Below, piece after piece: positions 42,771 to 51,987 of a stretch of 64,000 nucleotides of DNA (positions are counted from its first letter, which is position 1; each line of letters starts with the position of its first letter). Made by a program: the position numbers and the translations under genes. The notes under the pieces are model-generated. The model did not search any database. It was not told the origin of the DNA and saw only the letters and a program-made list of their open reading frames with translations. Origin of the DNA: Autumnicola lenta (GTDB lineage Bacteria > Bacteroidota > Bacteroidia > Flavobacteriales > Flavobacteriaceae); NCBI RefSeq assembly GCF_031846515.1, contig NZ_JAVRHO010000006.1, forward strand, positions 1 to 64,000. The letters are read 5' to 3'.

Positions 42771-45401
42771 CTATTTCAAACTTTTCAGACTCGCTTTTAA
42801 AGCCTCTATTTTCGATTCGGCATCTGCTTTCTTTGCTTTCTCTATAGCCACGACCTTTTCCGGAGCATTATTTACAAAACGTTCGTTGGATAGCTTTTTG
42901 TCTACAGATTTAAGAAAACCTTCAGTATAAGTTAGCTCCTCTTCCAGTTTCTTTATTTCAGCATCAACATCTATGGCTCCTGAAACAGGAACAAAATAGT
43001 CATTCGATTTTACCCGGAAGGACAATGCGCCTTCAACCTGCTTCTCCACATACTTTAGTTCCGAAAGGTTTCCCATTTTTATAATAACAGGGTCAAAGAA
43101 TTCTGAAGTTTTTTCGTTGTTTAAAACTTTAAATTCAATTTCATTTTTGAAGGAAATATTTTTTTCTTTTCTGATCTTTCTGATTCCCGTAATCACTTCT
43201 GAAGCAACTGAAAAATCTGAAATAATTTTTTCATCGAAAGAACTTAATTCCGGCCACTTAGCTATAATTAAAGCTTCCTGCGGAGTTCTTCCTGTTATTT
43301 CCTGCCAGATTTCTTCGGAAGAAAACGGCGTAAAAGGATGCAAAATCCTTAAATTATCTTCAAGAATAGCAATAACTTCCTTGAAAGTAGTCGCATCTAT
43401 TGGCTCTCCAAAAGCAGGTTTTACCATTTCGAGGAACCAGGAACAGTAATCGTCCCAGATGAGCTTATAAGTGGCCATTAAAGCATCGCTAATCCTGTAT
43501 TTATCGAAATGATCTTCTATTTCATTCAAAACCTTTTGAAACTTCGCCCTATACCAGTCAATTGCAATTTTTGAGGTTTTACCCTGTTCTTTTTCTTCGG
43601 AAATTTCCCAGCCTTTTACGAGCCTGAAGGCATTCCAGATCTTATTTATGAAGCCACTCCCCTGTTTGCAAAGATCTTCATCGAACATAAGATCATTCCC
43701 GGCAGGAGAACTTAACAACATCCCCACCCTAACGCCATCTGCACCGTATTGCTCAATTAATCCCAGTGGATCTGGAGAATTTCCGAGAGATTTTGACATC
43801 TTCCGGCGCTGTTTATCCCGAACAATCCCGGTTAAATAGACGTTTTTAAAGGGTCGTTCTCCCCGGTATTCATATCCTGCCATTATCATACGCGCTACCC
43901 AAAAAAAGAGGATTTCCGGCGCTGTCACGAGGTCATTTGTAGGGTAATAATACTGAATCTCCTTATTTTCCGGCTCCAGAATGCCGTTGAAGACACTCAT
44001 TGGCCAAAGCCAGGAAGAAAACCAGGTATCTAAAGCATCCTTATCCTGACTAATGTCCGATAATTGCCATTTTTGACTGCCCGTCTTTTCTTTAACCTTT
44101 TCAAGGGCTGCTTCCGGATTTTCAGCAACAACAAAATCTTCTTTTCCGTCACCATAGTAATAAGCCGGAATCTGCTGTCCCCACCATAACTGACGGGAGA
44201 CATTCCAGTCCCGCACATTTTCCATCCAGTGCTTGTAAGTATTTAGAAACTTATCCGGAACAAGATTTATATCGTCACCAACAACCGCTTTTATTGCAGG
44301 TTCGGCAAGATCTTTCATTTTTAAGAACCATTGATCACTCAATTTTGGTTCTATAACCGCCCCTGTACGTTCGCTGGTGCCTACTTTGTTAATATGCTCT
44401 TCAGTTTTTACTAGAATTCCCAGCTCTTTCAATTCCTCTGTAATTTCCTTCCGAACAACAAACCTATTTTTTCCTTCGTAATGCATTCCGTAGGAATTCA
44501 AGGTAGCATCATCGTTCAAAATATCGATAACTTCAAGATTATGCTTGTCACCCAGCATTTTATCATTCTCATCATGGGCCGGTGTCACTTTTAAACACCC
44601 TGTACCAAACTCCAGATCTACATATTCATCTTCAATAATTGGGATTACACGATTGTTGATAGGAACAATAGCTTTCTTCCCTTTGAGGTGAAAAAATCGT
44701 TCATCATTAGGATTTATACAAATAGCCGTATCTCCAAGAATAGTCTCAGGCCTGGTGGTGGCGATCGTCAATGTATCGTCACTCCCTTCGATTCTGTATT
44801 TAAGGTAATAAAGATTCCCCTGTTTTTCCTGATGAATAACTTCCTCATCAGATAAAGTGGTTTTCGCTTCAGGATCCCAGTTAACCATTCGGTAGCCCCG
44901 ATAAATTAACCCTTTTTCATAAAGATCTATAAAAACTTTTATTACTGAAGCAGACATCTCTTCGTCCATAGTGAACTTTGTCCTCTCCCAGTCACAGGAA
45001 GCTCCCAGTTTCTTTAACTGTTCCAGAATAATTCCACCATGCTTATGGGTCCACTCCCAGGCATGTTCCAGAAATTCTTCCCGGCTCAGGTCATTTTTAT
45101 TGATCCCTTCAGCCTTAAGTTTTGCTACAACTTTAGCTTCCGTAGCAATAGAAGCATGATCTGTCCCCGGCACCCAGCAGGCATTAAAGCCTTTTAGGCG
45201 AGCGCGTCTTACCAATACATCCTGAATGGTATTGTTCAGCATATGTCCCATATGCAAAACACCAGTCACATTAGGCGGAGGGATTACAATGGTGTACGGT
45301 TCTCTCTCGTCTACTTCTGAATGGAAATAATTATGATCCATCCAGTATTTGTACCACTTATCTTCTACTTGTTGGGAATTGTATTGGGAAGCAATAGCCA
45401 T
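42771..45401 (-). CDS. valS: Valyl-tRNA synthetase
   Basis: Charges tRNA-Val. Class I motifs are the HIGH-type GVLHMGHMLN near residue 43 and KMSKS in RRKMSKSLGNSPD near 525. The editing domain carries TTRPETILGDTAICINPND, and the C-terminal coiled coil (EIKKLEEELTYTEGFLKSVDKKL) is intact. I start at MAIASQYN (45401), giving 876 residues; the longer frame starts in intergenic sequence. A copy of the 13-mer TGGCAATTATCGG occurs in frame, reading Trp-Gln-Leu-Ser. It converges with the lipid operon. Confidence 0.96.
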   Translation of the reverse strand: MAIASQYNSQQVEDKWYKYWMDHNYFHSEVDEREPYTIVIPPPNVTGVLHMGHMLNNTIQDVLVRRARLKGFNACWVPGTDHASIATEAKVVAKLKAEGINKNDLSREEFLEHAWEWTHKHGGIILEQLKKLGASCDWERTKFTMDEEMSASVIKVFIDLYEKGLIYRGYRMVNWDPEAKTTLSDEEVIHQEKQGNLYYLKYRIEGSDDTLTIATTRPETILGDTAICINPNDERFFHLKGKKAIVPINNRVIPIIEDEYVDLEFGTGCLKVTPAHDENDKMLGDKHNLEVIDILNDDATLNSYGMHYEGKNRFVVRKEITEELKELGILVKTEEHINKVGTSERTGAVIEPKLSDQWFLKMKDLAEPAIKAVVGDDINLVPDKFLNTYKHWMENVRDWNVSRQLWWGQQIPAYYYGDGKEDFVVAENPEAALEKVKEKTGSQKWQLSDISQDKDALDTWFSSWLWPMSVFNGILEPENKEIQYYYPTNDLVTAPEILFFWVARMIMAGYEYRGERPFKNVYLTGIVRDKQRRKMSKSLGNSPDPLGLIEQYGADGVRVGMLLSSPAGNDLMFDEDLCKQGSGFINKIWNAFRLVKGWEISEEKEQGKTSKIAIDWYRAKFQKVLNEIEDHFDKYRISDALMATYKLIWDDYCSWFLEMVKPAFGEPIDATTFKEVIAILEDNLRILHPFTPFSSEEIWQEITGRTPQEALIIAKWPELSSFDEKIISDFSVASEVITGIRKIRKEKNISFKNEIEFKVLNNEKTSEFFDPVIIKMGNLSELKYVEKQVEGALSFRVKSNDYFVPVSGAIDVDAEIKKLEEELTYTEGFLKSVDKKLSNERFVNNAPEKVVAIEKAKKADAESKIEALKASLKSLK

Positions 45402-45478
45402 AACTTGGTCTGATTTTTGAAATAAAAGCAAAAGTAATTATAACTAAAGGATTTTGAAAGAAGTTGAATTGAATAAAA

Positions 45479-45510
45479 TTTGGTGTAATTTTTAATTCAG
45501 AGTATCTTTA
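45479..45510 (+). promoter_or_regulatory. Promoter of the DUF1573 gene
   Basis: TTTG at 45479-45482, 20 bases, then TATCTTTA at 45503-45510: a good Bacteroidetes promoter with one -7 mismatch, 25 bases before the start codon. Confidence 0.6.
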
Positions 45511-45535
45511 CAAGATCTATCTAAACCCAAAAAAC

Positions 45536-45922
45536 ATGAAAAAATTAGTACTAATTGCCACTTTTATTTTAGCCGGAATAGGAACCACAATGGCACAGGC
45601 CAAGATCGTATTCCAATCTGAGACAATTGATTATGGCGAAATAAAAAAAGGAAGTGATGGAGTTCGTGTGTTTGAATTCACAAACACAGGAGATGAACCA
45701 CTTGTAATTAAAGAGGTATCTTCCAGCTGTGGGTGCACTATTCCGAAAAAACCTGAAGGCCCTATTGCTCCGGGAGAAACCGGAACTATCGAAGTAAAGT
45801 ACGATACTAAAAGAGTGGGACCAATCAGAAAAACAGTTACTGTATACTCTAATGCTGAAGAGACTATAAAAGCCCTTAAGATTAAAGGAAAAGTTTTACC
45901 GGAAGAAGTTACCGAGATTTAA
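45536..45922 (+). CDS. Secreted DUF1573 protein
   Basis: A 128-residue exported protein: signal peptide to about residue 20 (ILAGIGTTMA-QAKI), then one Ig/ASH-like DUF1573 domain (ETIDYGEIKKGSDGVRVFEFTNTGDEPLVIKEVSSSCGCTIP). The CGC motif near residue 67 is typical. Such proteins are common and strongly expressed in Bacteroidetes, with no assigned function. It has its own promoter and a strong terminator, so it is monocistronic. Confidence 0.9.
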   Translation: MKKLVLIATFILAGIGTTMAQAKIVFQSETIDYGEIKKGSDGVRVFEFTNTGDEPLVIKEVSSSCGCTIPKKPEGPIAPGETGTIEVKYDTKRVGPIRKTVTVYSNAEETIKALKIKGKVLPEEVTEI

Positions 45923-45941
45923 AACTAAATTTTAAAAAAAC

Positions 45942-45968
45942 AAAAACCTCCCAACTGGGAGGTTTTTT
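45942..45968 (+). terminator. Terminator after DUF1573 gene
   Basis: AAAAACCTCCC and GGGAGGTTTTT pair around a four-base loop and continue into a T-run; a classic strong intrinsic terminator. Confidence 0.92.
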
Positions 45969-46054
45969 GTTTTTTAGAAATGGTAAAAAGGCCAATTTAT
46001 TGTTGTGTTTAAAATCCTTCTATATATTGGCCGCAACCTTATTAATTCTACTAT

Positions 46055-46062
46055 TATTTTTG
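46055..46062 (+). promoter_or_regulatory. Candidate -7 box of the aminotransferase-murB operon
   Basis: TATTTTTG fits TAnnTTTG, 31 bases before the start codon at 46094. The -33 element is weak. Confidence 0.4.
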
Positions 46063-46093
46063 CATTTTTGTATTCTATAAAAAATTGACAGTT

Positions 46094-47284
46094 ATGCCTA
46101 GTATTTCCCAGAAGGGTCAAAATATGCCCCAATCCCCTATTCGAAAGCTTGTTCCATATGCAGAAGCCGCTATACGGGAGGGAAGGACGATTTACCAGTT
46201 AAATATTGGCCAACCGGATATAAAAACTCCGCAGATAGCATTAAATGCTATAAAAAATAATAACATAGAGGTTCTCTCCTACAGTCATTCGGCTGGTTTT
46301 CTTAGCTACAGGGAGAAGTTAGCAGGATATTATAAAAAGCATGATATCCCAGTAAGCAGCGAAGATATTATAATTACAACAGGAGGGTCTGAAGCACTTA
46401 ATTTTACAATGGGAAGTATTACAGATCCTGGAGACGAAATAATCATTCCGGAACCTTTTTACGCCAATTACAACGCTTTTGCAGAAACTTCAGGTGTGAA
46501 AATTTTGCCTATACAGGCTTCTTTTGAAAACAATTTTGCTTTACCTCCCGTAAGTGAATTTGAAAGCCTCATTACAGAAAGAACAAAGGCTATCCTTCTC
46601 TGTAATCCTGGAAATCCTACCGGCTATCTTTATACGAAAGATGAAATTCAGCAGATAGCAGATCTTGCTATAAAGCATGATATTTTTGTCGTGGCGGACG
46701 AAGTTTACCGCGAGTTCGCCTATGACGGTGTAAAACATCATTCCATTATGAGTATAGCAGGATTGGAAGATCACGCTATAATGGTGGATTCTGTTTCCAA
46801 AAGATACAGTATGTGCGGTGCCAGGATTGGTTGTCTTGTTTCCAAGAACAAGGATGTAATAGCCGCTGCTATGAAGTTTGCACAGGCAAGATTAAGTCCG
46901 CCTACTTTTGCTCAAATAGCGAGTGAAGCAGCACTGGACACTCCGCAGGAATATTTTGATGAAGTAAATAAAGAATATACACTTAGAAGAGATATCCTTA
47001 TAGAAGGCCTGGAAAAAATTGAAGGTGTAAAAGTAGCGAAACCCAAAGGGGCATTTTATTGCATAGCCGAGCTTCCGGTAGAAAATGCCGAAGACTTTGC
47101 AAAGTGGCTTCTGGAAAATTTTCAGCATAACAATGAAACAATAATGGTTGCACCAGCGGCCGGCTTCTACTCTACTCCAAATACCGGATTAAACCAGGTG
47201 AGGATTGCTTATGTTCTAAAAAGGGATAATCTGGAGCGGGCAATAGAAATTCTTGAAGAAGCCCTTAAGCAATACAACAAATAA
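46094..47284 (+). CDS. Class I/II PLP-dependent aminotransferase
   Basis: A 396-residue fold-type I aminotransferase close to the aspartate aminotransferase subgroup. The PLP lysine lies in DSVSKRYSMCGARIG near residue 236; LCNPGNPTGYLY, VADEVYREFAYDG and GARIGCLVS are the conserved cofactor motifs, and VRIAYV holds the C-terminal Arg region. I start at the ATG of MPSISQKG (46094); a TTG nine bases upstream is possible. It is separated from murB by one base. The amino-acid substrate is not determined. Confidence 0.9.
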   Translation: MPSISQKGQNMPQSPIRKLVPYAEAAIREGRTIYQLNIGQPDIKTPQIALNAIKNNNIEVLSYSHSAGFLSYREKLAGYYKKHDIPVSSEDIIITTGGSEALNFTMGSITDPGDEIIIPEPFYANYNAFAETSGVKILPIQASFENNFALPPVSEFESLITERTKAILLCNPGNPTGYLYTKDEIQQIADLAIKHDIFVVADEVYREFAYDGVKHHSIMSIAGLEDHAIMVDSVSKRYSMCGARIGCLVSKNKDVIAAAMKFAQARLSPPTFAQIASEAALDTPQEYFDEVNKEYTLRRDILIEGLEKIEGVKVAKPKGAFYCIAELPVENAEDFAKWLLENFQHNNETIMVAPAAGFYSTPNTGLNQVRIAYVLKRDNLERAIEILEEALKQYNK

Positions 47285-47285
47285 C

Positions 47286-48299
47286 ATGCAGTTTCTGCAT
47301 AATGCCTCTTTAAAGGAATATAATACGTTTGGAATTGACGTTAGCGCCAGGCGCTTTATCTCTGTTACTAATGTAGAAGATCTAAAGGAGGTGCTCGCTC
47401 AAACCTATGCGTCAGAACTTTTTATTCTTGGCGGCGGAAGCAATATGCTTTTAACAAAAGACATTGAAAAAACCGTTCTTCATATTGATCTGAAAGGGAA
47501 GGAATTAACTTCAGAAAACAAAGATGAAGTTCTTGTAAAAGCCAGTGCCGGTGAAAACTGGCATGAATTTGTGCTATATACGCTCGAAAAAGGATTGGGT
47601 GGCCTGGAAAACCTCTCCCTTATTCCCGGAAAAGTGGGAACTGCCCCTATTCAGAATATTGGAGCTTACGGAGTGGAACTTAAGGACGTTTTTGAAGAAT
47701 GCGAGGCCATTCACATTCAAACCCTGGAACAGAAAACCTTCAGTAAAGAAGCATGTAAATTTGATTACAGAAATTCAGTTTTTAAGAATAAGTTTAAAGG
47801 TCAGTATATCATTACCAGTGTCACCTTCAGGTTGACAAAAAATCATCATGTTTTGCATACTGATTATGGGGCAATAAAAAATGCGCTTGATCAAAAAGGC
47901 ATTAAGGATGCAGGAGTCAAAGAGATTTCTGATGCCGTAATATCTATAAGGCAGTCAAAGTTACCCGACCCCAGGATCCTTGGAAACAGCGGAAGTTTTT
48001 TTAAGAATCCTGTTATTTCAGTAGAACTTTTTGAAGAGCTGCAACGGGCTTATCCTGAAATGCCTTCTTATCCTGTTTCACGCCAAGAAGTTAAAATTCC
48101 TGCAGGCTGGCTGATAGAAAAGGCGGGATTAAAGGGATACAGAAAAGGAGATGCCGGTGTGCATAAGAATCAGGCGCTTGTATTGGTGAATTACGGAACC
48201 GCAACGGGTATGGAAATTTTACGATTATCGCAAAAGGTTCAGGAAAAAGTAGAAGAAAAATTTCAGATCAAGCTTGAACCCGAGGTTAATATACTCTAA
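47286..48299 (+). CDS. murB: UDP-N-acetylenolpyruvoylglucosamine reductase
   Basis: FAD enzyme making UDP-MurNAc for peptidoglycan. The FAD domain has LGGGSNMLL near residue 50, GLENLSLIPGKVGTAPIQNIGAYGVE, YRNSVFKNKF, and the catalytic Ser in LGNSGSFFKNPV near 238; HKNQALVLVN ends the domain. Length 337 fits the type I enzyme. I start at MQFLHNASLKEYNTFG (47286), one base after the aminotransferase stop; an earlier in-frame start lies within that gene. Confidence 0.95.
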   Translation: MQFLHNASLKEYNTFGIDVSARRFISVTNVEDLKEVLAQTYASELFILGGGSNMLLTKDIEKTVLHIDLKGKELTSENKDEVLVKASAGENWHEFVLYTLEKGLGGLENLSLIPGKVGTAPIQNIGAYGVELKDVFEECEAIHIQTLEQKTFSKEACKFDYRNSVFKNKFKGQYIITSVTFRLTKNHHVLHTDYGAIKNALDQKGIKDAGVKEISDAVISIRQSKLPDPRILGNSGSFFKNPVISVELFEELQRAYPEMPSYPVSRQEVKIPAGWLIEKAGLKGYRKGDAGVHKNQALVLVNYGTATGMEILRLSQKVQEKVEEKFQIKLEPEVNIL

Positions 48300-48304
48300 T
48301 TAGA

Positions 48305-48336
48305 AAAGAGGCTGTCCTAAAAAAAATAGCCTCTTT
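48305..48336 (+). terminator. Terminator after murB
   Basis: AAAGAGGCT and AGCCTCTTT form a 9-bp stem with a 14-base loop, followed by a short CT-rich run. Moderate strength; it also lies near the end of the convergent FAS1 gene. Confidence 0.6.
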
Positions 48337-48362
48337 CTTCTACTTCACTACTAGACGACTAA

Positions 48363-48977
48363 TCAGGACTTTTTTTTCATCATCACGGCATCAATAACAT
48401 GCACAACTCCGTTAGAAGCATCCAAATCTGCCTGTGTAATGGTTGCAATATTTCCACTATCGTCCCGAAGCACAATATTATCACCACTCATCATAGCGGT
48501 AATTTCTTCACCTGCCATGGTATTAAAAGTATATTCTCCATTATTGCTCTGGATTTGCTGACTCAGTTCATCTGCAGTAATTTCATCTTCAACAACATGG
48601 TATTCCAACAAATCTAAAAGCTGATCCTGATTTTCACTCATCATTAAACTATCCAGCTTTTCCTGACTTAACTCGTTAAAGGCTGCATCTGTTGGCGCAA
48701 AAACAGTAAAAGGACCTCTGTCTGTTCTCAGTGTTTCAGAAATGTCTGCCTTCTTTAGCGCATTGCTTAATGTGGTGAGGGAATCTGCCTCCATAGTTTT
48801 TACAACAATGCTGTTACCCTCAAGTTCCCTTTGCTCTTCATCTGCCAATGCTTCCTCTCTTTCGGTTTCCACCTGCTCAGCCCGCGCCCGCTCCTGTTCC
48901 TTCTTCTCATTATTTTCACAAGCAGTGAATGTAAAAACTGAAAAACCACTTATAAATAATATTGTCTTTATTTTCAT
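48363..48977 (-). CDS. Fasciclin (FAS1) domain lipoprotein
   Basis: A 204-residue putative lipoprotein (MKIKTILFISGFSVFTFTAC, lipobox FTAC at Cys20) with a charged Glu/Arg linker (residues 24-52) and one FAS1 domain: LTTLSNALKKADISETL, GPFTVFAPTDAAFNEL, LLDLLEYHVVEDEI and DASNGVVHVIDAVMM. FAS1 domains mediate adhesion or protein contacts at the cell surface. It has a single domain and no neighbours with linked function. A dyad TAACTGT/ACAGTTA (49014-49034) lies upstream. Confidence 0.9.
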   Translation of the reverse strand: MKIKTILFISGFSVFTFTACENNEKKEQERARAEQVETEREEALADEEQRELEGNSIVVKTMEADSLTTLSNALKKADISETLRTDRGPFTVFAPTDAAFNELSQEKLDSLMMSENQDQLLDLLEYHVVEDEITADELSQQIQSNNGEYTFNTMAGEEITAMMSGDNIVLRDDSGNIATITQADLDASNGVVHVIDAVMMKKKS

Positions 48978-49013
48978 AACTAAATATTTAAATACAACAC
49001 CGAAGGTATCACC

Positions 49014-49034
49014 TAACTGTTAATCATACAGTTA
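49014..49034. promoter_or_regulatory. Inverted repeat upstream of the FAS1 gene
   Basis: TAACTGT, seven bases, ACAGTTA: a 7-bp dyad 37 bases upstream of the FAS1 start. Could be an operator or a weak hairpin; no regulator is encoded nearby. Confidence 0.3.
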
Positions 49035-49113
49035 ATTACATTTAAATTTTAGTTAAAGACCGCTAAGATTGGCATAAATTATCTTCACATTTCCCCAGAC
49101 CTATTTTTATTCT

Positions 49114-49121
49114 TATTTTTG
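49114..49121 (+). promoter_or_regulatory. Candidate -7 box of the GT2-sigma operon
   Basis: TATTTTTG (TAnnTTTG) lies 19 bases before the start at 49141, with TTTC 20 bases further upstream as a partial -33 element. Confidence 0.5.
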
Positions 49122-49140
49122 CATTAGAAAAAGGAAAATC

Positions 49141-49347
49141 ATGGAAGTTTTTATAATTAGCTTTATACTCATAGCACTTGCTTTTGCCGGAATTGCGATT
49201 AAAATCTGGGGAAAAAAAGATGGAAAATTTGCAGGTACGTGCGCCAGCCAAAATCCTTTCTTAAATAAAGAAGGTGAGGCTTGTAGTTATTGCGGAAAAT
49301 TGCCTGACGAGATTGGCGACTGTTCTACTACTGAAAAGGCCGGGTAA
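49141..49347 (+). CDS. Small membrane protein with four cysteines
   Basis: A 68-residue protein: one N-terminal transmembrane helix (VFIISFILIALAFAGIAIKIW) followed by a short soluble tail with four cysteines, GTCASQNP, ACSYCGK and GDCST. The CxxC plus two flanking cysteines could bind metal or form disulfides. It is of a type seen in many Flavobacteria as a membrane or secreted protein, without assigned function. It is five bases upstream of the glycosyltransferase gene and probably in one operon with it and the sigma factor. Confidence 0.75.
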   Translation: MEVFIISFILIALAFAGIAIKIWGKKDGKFAGTCASQNPFLNKEGEACSYCGKLPDEIGDCSTTEKAG

Positions 49348-49352
49348 ATTTA

Positions 49353-50453
49353 ATGTCAACAATTTTACTGTTCTTTTTCCTGCTGATTGCAGCAGTTAAT
49401 CTTGCCTATTTTGTTAGCTTTTTCAGTTTTGCCTCCGCGAAGAAATCTTCATTTGCACCTGCTGCCCAACCAGTTTCTGTTATTATTTGCGCAAAAAATG
49501 AAGCACAAAATCTCAATTCTTTTCTTCCCTCGATATTAGACCAGGATCATCCCGATTTTGAAGTCATACTCATTAATGACGCGTCAATGGATGAAACTCT
49601 GGAAGTAATGGAGAAGTTTAAAGAATTGGATCCACGAATTCAAATCGTAGATGTAAAGAACAACGAAGCATTTTGGGCAAATAAAAAATATGCGTTAACC
49701 TTGGGTATAAAAAGAGCCAAAAACACACATCTCCTCTTTACTGATGCCGACTGCGCGCCTCAAAGCAATTCCTGGATTAGCGAAATGTGTAGAAACCTGC
49801 AGGAGGAGACATCTATTGTTCTGGGCTATGGAGGCTACTTTAAAAATAAATCTTCCTTCTTGAATAAATTGATCAGGTTTGAAACTCTGCTTACTGCAAT
49901 TCAATACTTTTCCTATGCAAAATTAGGGAGTCCTTACATGGGAGTTGGTAGAAATCTTGCCTATACATCAGGACTATTTTATCAGCAAAGCGGGTTTGCC
50001 AGTCATCTGCACCTTAGATCGGGAGATGATGATCTGTTTGTTAATGAAGCCGCCACCAGCATTAATACTTCCATCTGCGATTACCCCGCTGCTTTCACCA
50101 GAAGTGTCCCAAAAAGCACATTTAGCGCATGGATTAAGCAAAAAAGAAGACATGTTTCCACAGCTAAGAATTATAAGAAAAAGCACAAACTTCTTCTGGC
50201 GCTCTTCTATTTTTCCCAGGTTATGTTCTGGACTTTGTTCCTTATACTACTGTTTGCCGAAAATTGGCAAATTTCGACAGTCACCTTTGGAATTGTAATT
50301 TTAATAAAGGCTGCGCTGTACTACAAATCTGCGGAGAGGTTAGATGAAAAAGATGTAGTTTGGTTATTTCCCATTCTGGAATTATTTTTAATCTTTACTC
50401 AAAGCGGTATCTTTATAGCTAATATTTTTTCAAAACCTACTCATTGGAAATAA
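49353..50453 (+). CDS. Membrane family 2 glycosyltransferase
   Basis: A 366-residue GT2 enzyme with an N-terminal membrane helix (ILLFFFLLIAAVNLAYFVSFF), the catalytic domain (SVIICAKNEAQNL, ILINDASMDET, LLFTDADCAP, SGDDDLFVNEA, and KQKRRHVST in place of QxxRW), and two C-terminal helices near residues 278-320. The layout resembles processive or lipid-linked transferases. It overlaps the downstream sigma-factor gene by 10 bases. Product unknown. Confidence 0.9.
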   Translation: MSTILLFFFLLIAAVNLAYFVSFFSFASAKKSSFAPAAQPVSVIICAKNEAQNLNSFLPSILDQDHPDFEVILINDASMDETLEVMEKFKELDPRIQIVDVKNNEAFWANKKYALTLGIKRAKNTHLLFTDADCAPQSNSWISEMCRNLQEETSIVLGYGGYFKNKSSFLNKLIRFETLLTAIQYFSYAKLGSPYMGVGRNLAYTSGLFYQQSGFASHLHLRSGDDDLFVNEAATSINTSICDYPAAFTRSVPKSTFSAWIKQKRRHVSTAKNYKKKHKLLLALFYFSQVMFWTLFLILLFAENWQISTVTFGIVILIKAALYYKSAERLDEKDVVWLFPILELFLIFTQSGIFIANIFSKPTHWK

Positions 50454-51016
50454 AACCAGAAAGGCTTCTAATCAAAATAAAGGAAGCAAAAGGCGGTAGT
50501 CAGGCAGCCTTTAACTATCTTATGGACACTTTCTGGAATGACGTCTACGGTTTCCAGCTAAAAAAAACCAGGAACGAATACGAAGCTGAAGATATTAGCA
50601 TTCAGACTTTTTCGAAGGCATTTAACAAGATTGAGACTTTTGATGAAAAATATTCCTTTAGCACCTGGCTTATAGCAATTTCCAAAAATATTCATGTAGA
50701 TCTTATAAGGAAGAAGAATTCTTCAATTCGTTCCCGAACAACAAATCATGATGAAGAAAAGGTTTATGCCATTGCAGATGAAACTCCTTCAATTGAAGAT
50801 AAACTTATAAGTGAGCAGAACCTTGCTCAATTATTAAGAGATATCAAGCAATTAAAACCACATTATCAGCAGGTCATTAATCTCAGGTATTTTCAGGAAA
50901 AATCTTATAAGGAAATTGCAGAAAACCTAGATGAACCAATGAATAATGTTAAGGTCAAACTACTGAGAGCCAGGAAACTGCTGGCAGAAATTATTAAAGA
51001 CCGCAAACATGAGTAA
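50444..51016 (+). CDS. RNA polymerase sigma-70 family (ECF) factor
   Basis: A 190-residue ECF sigma factor. Region 2 (YLMDTFWNDVYGFQLKKTRNEYEAEDISIQTFSKAFNKIETFDEKYSFSTWL, here only described by its start and end) covers residues 25-75; region 4 is LKPHYQQVINLRYFQEKSYKEIAENLDEPMNNVKVKLLRARKLL-like, residues 140-183, with a clear helix-turn-helix. The start is a TTG at 50444 inside the end of the glycosyltransferase gene; no ATG is available in frame. No anti-sigma factor is visible next to it; lipA follows with its own promoter. Confidence 0.9.
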   Translation: MEIKPERLLIKIKEAKGGSQAAFNYLMDTFWNDVYGFQLKKTRNEYEAEDISIQTFSKAFNKIETFDEKYSFSTWLIAISKNIHVDLIRKKNSSIRSRTTNHDEEKVYAIADETPSIEDKLISEQNLAQLLRDIKQLKPHYQQVINLRYFQEKSYKEIAENLDEPMNNVKVKLLRARKLLAEIIKDRKHE

Positions 51017-51065
51017 GGAATTTTACTCTCTACTGTCTAAATTTATGCAGTTCGCTATAATATCG

Positions 51066-51073
51066 TATCTTTG
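51066..51073 (+). promoter_or_regulatory. Candidate -7 box of lipA
   Basis: TATCTTTG is a perfect TAnnTTTG match 17 bases before the lipA ATG, with TTTA 20 bases upstream as a partial -33. Confidence 0.55.
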
Positions 51074-51090
51074 AATAACAGAATTTTGCT

Positions 51091-51969
51091 ATGAGTACAG
51101 ACACTATCGCACCCATAAAAACTAAGCCTCAAGCCAAGCCAAAATGGCTAAGAGTTAAACTTCCAACAGGTAAAAAATATACTGAACTACGCAATTTAGT
51201 GGATAAGTATGATTTACATACTATTTGCACCTCGGGAAGCTGTCCTAACATGGGAGAATGCTGGAGCGAGGGAACAGCCACCTTTATGATCCTTGGGAAT
51301 GTCTGTACACGATCCTGTGGATTTTGCGGAGTAAAAACCGGAAGGCCGGATACCGTAGAATGGGATGAACCTGAAAAAGTGGCCCGTTCTATTAAACTTA
51401 TGAAAATAAAACATGCGGTGGTTACAAGTGTAGATCGTGATGATTTAAAAGATATGGGTTCTATTATTTGGGCTGAAACCGTCAAGGCAATTCGCAGAAT
51501 GAATCCTGAAACTACTTTAGAGACTCTTATTCCTGATTTTCAAGGAAATGAAAGGAATTTGGATCGTATTATAGAAGTAATGCCAGAAGTGGTTTCACAC
51601 AATATGGAAACCGTAAAGAGACTGACCCGTGAAGTAAGAATTCAGGCAAAATACGAACGCAGTCTGGAGGTCCTGAGGTATCTTAAAGATCAGGGAATTA
51701 ACCGCACCAAATCTGGAATTATGCTAGGTCTGGGCGAGCAGGAAGAAGAAGTTATACAAACGCTTCATGACCTTAGAGATGTTGGCGTGGATGTAGTGAC
51801 TATTGGACAGTATTTACAGCCCAGTAAAAAACACCTTCCTGTAAAGCAGTTTATCACTCCAGATCAGTTTAAAAAGTACGAAGCCATAGGATTGGACCTG
51901 GGATTTCGTCACGTCGAAAGTAGCGCGTTAGTTCGTTCTTCCTATAAAGCACAAAAGCATATCAATTAA
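51091..51969 (+). CDS. lipA: Lipoyl synthase
   Basis: Radical SAM enzyme that inserts two sulfurs into octanoyl groups on lipoyl domains. Both iron-sulfur sites are present: the auxiliary cluster Cys46, Cys51, Cys57 (CTSGSCPNMGEC) and the radical SAM cluster Cys72, Cys76, Cys79 (CTRSCGFC). The C-terminal RSSYKA closes the auxiliary cluster with its conserved Ser. Length 292 is normal. GAPDH follows 18 bases downstream. Confidence 0.97.
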   Translation: MSTDTIAPIKTKPQAKPKWLRVKLPTGKKYTELRNLVDKYDLHTICTSGSCPNMGECWSEGTATFMILGNVCTRSCGFCGVKTGRPDTVEWDEPEKVARSIKLMKIKHAVVTSVDRDDLKDMGSIIWAETVKAIRRMNPETTLETLIPDFQGNERNLDRIIEVMPEVVSHNMETVKRLTREVRIQAKYERSLEVLRYLKDQGINRTKSGIMLGLGEQEEEVIQTLHDLRDVGVDVVTIGQYLQPSKKHLPVKQFITPDQFKKYEAIGLDLGFRHVESSALVRSSYKAQKHIN

Positions 51970-51987
51970 CAAAGTTTCTTTAATGTT

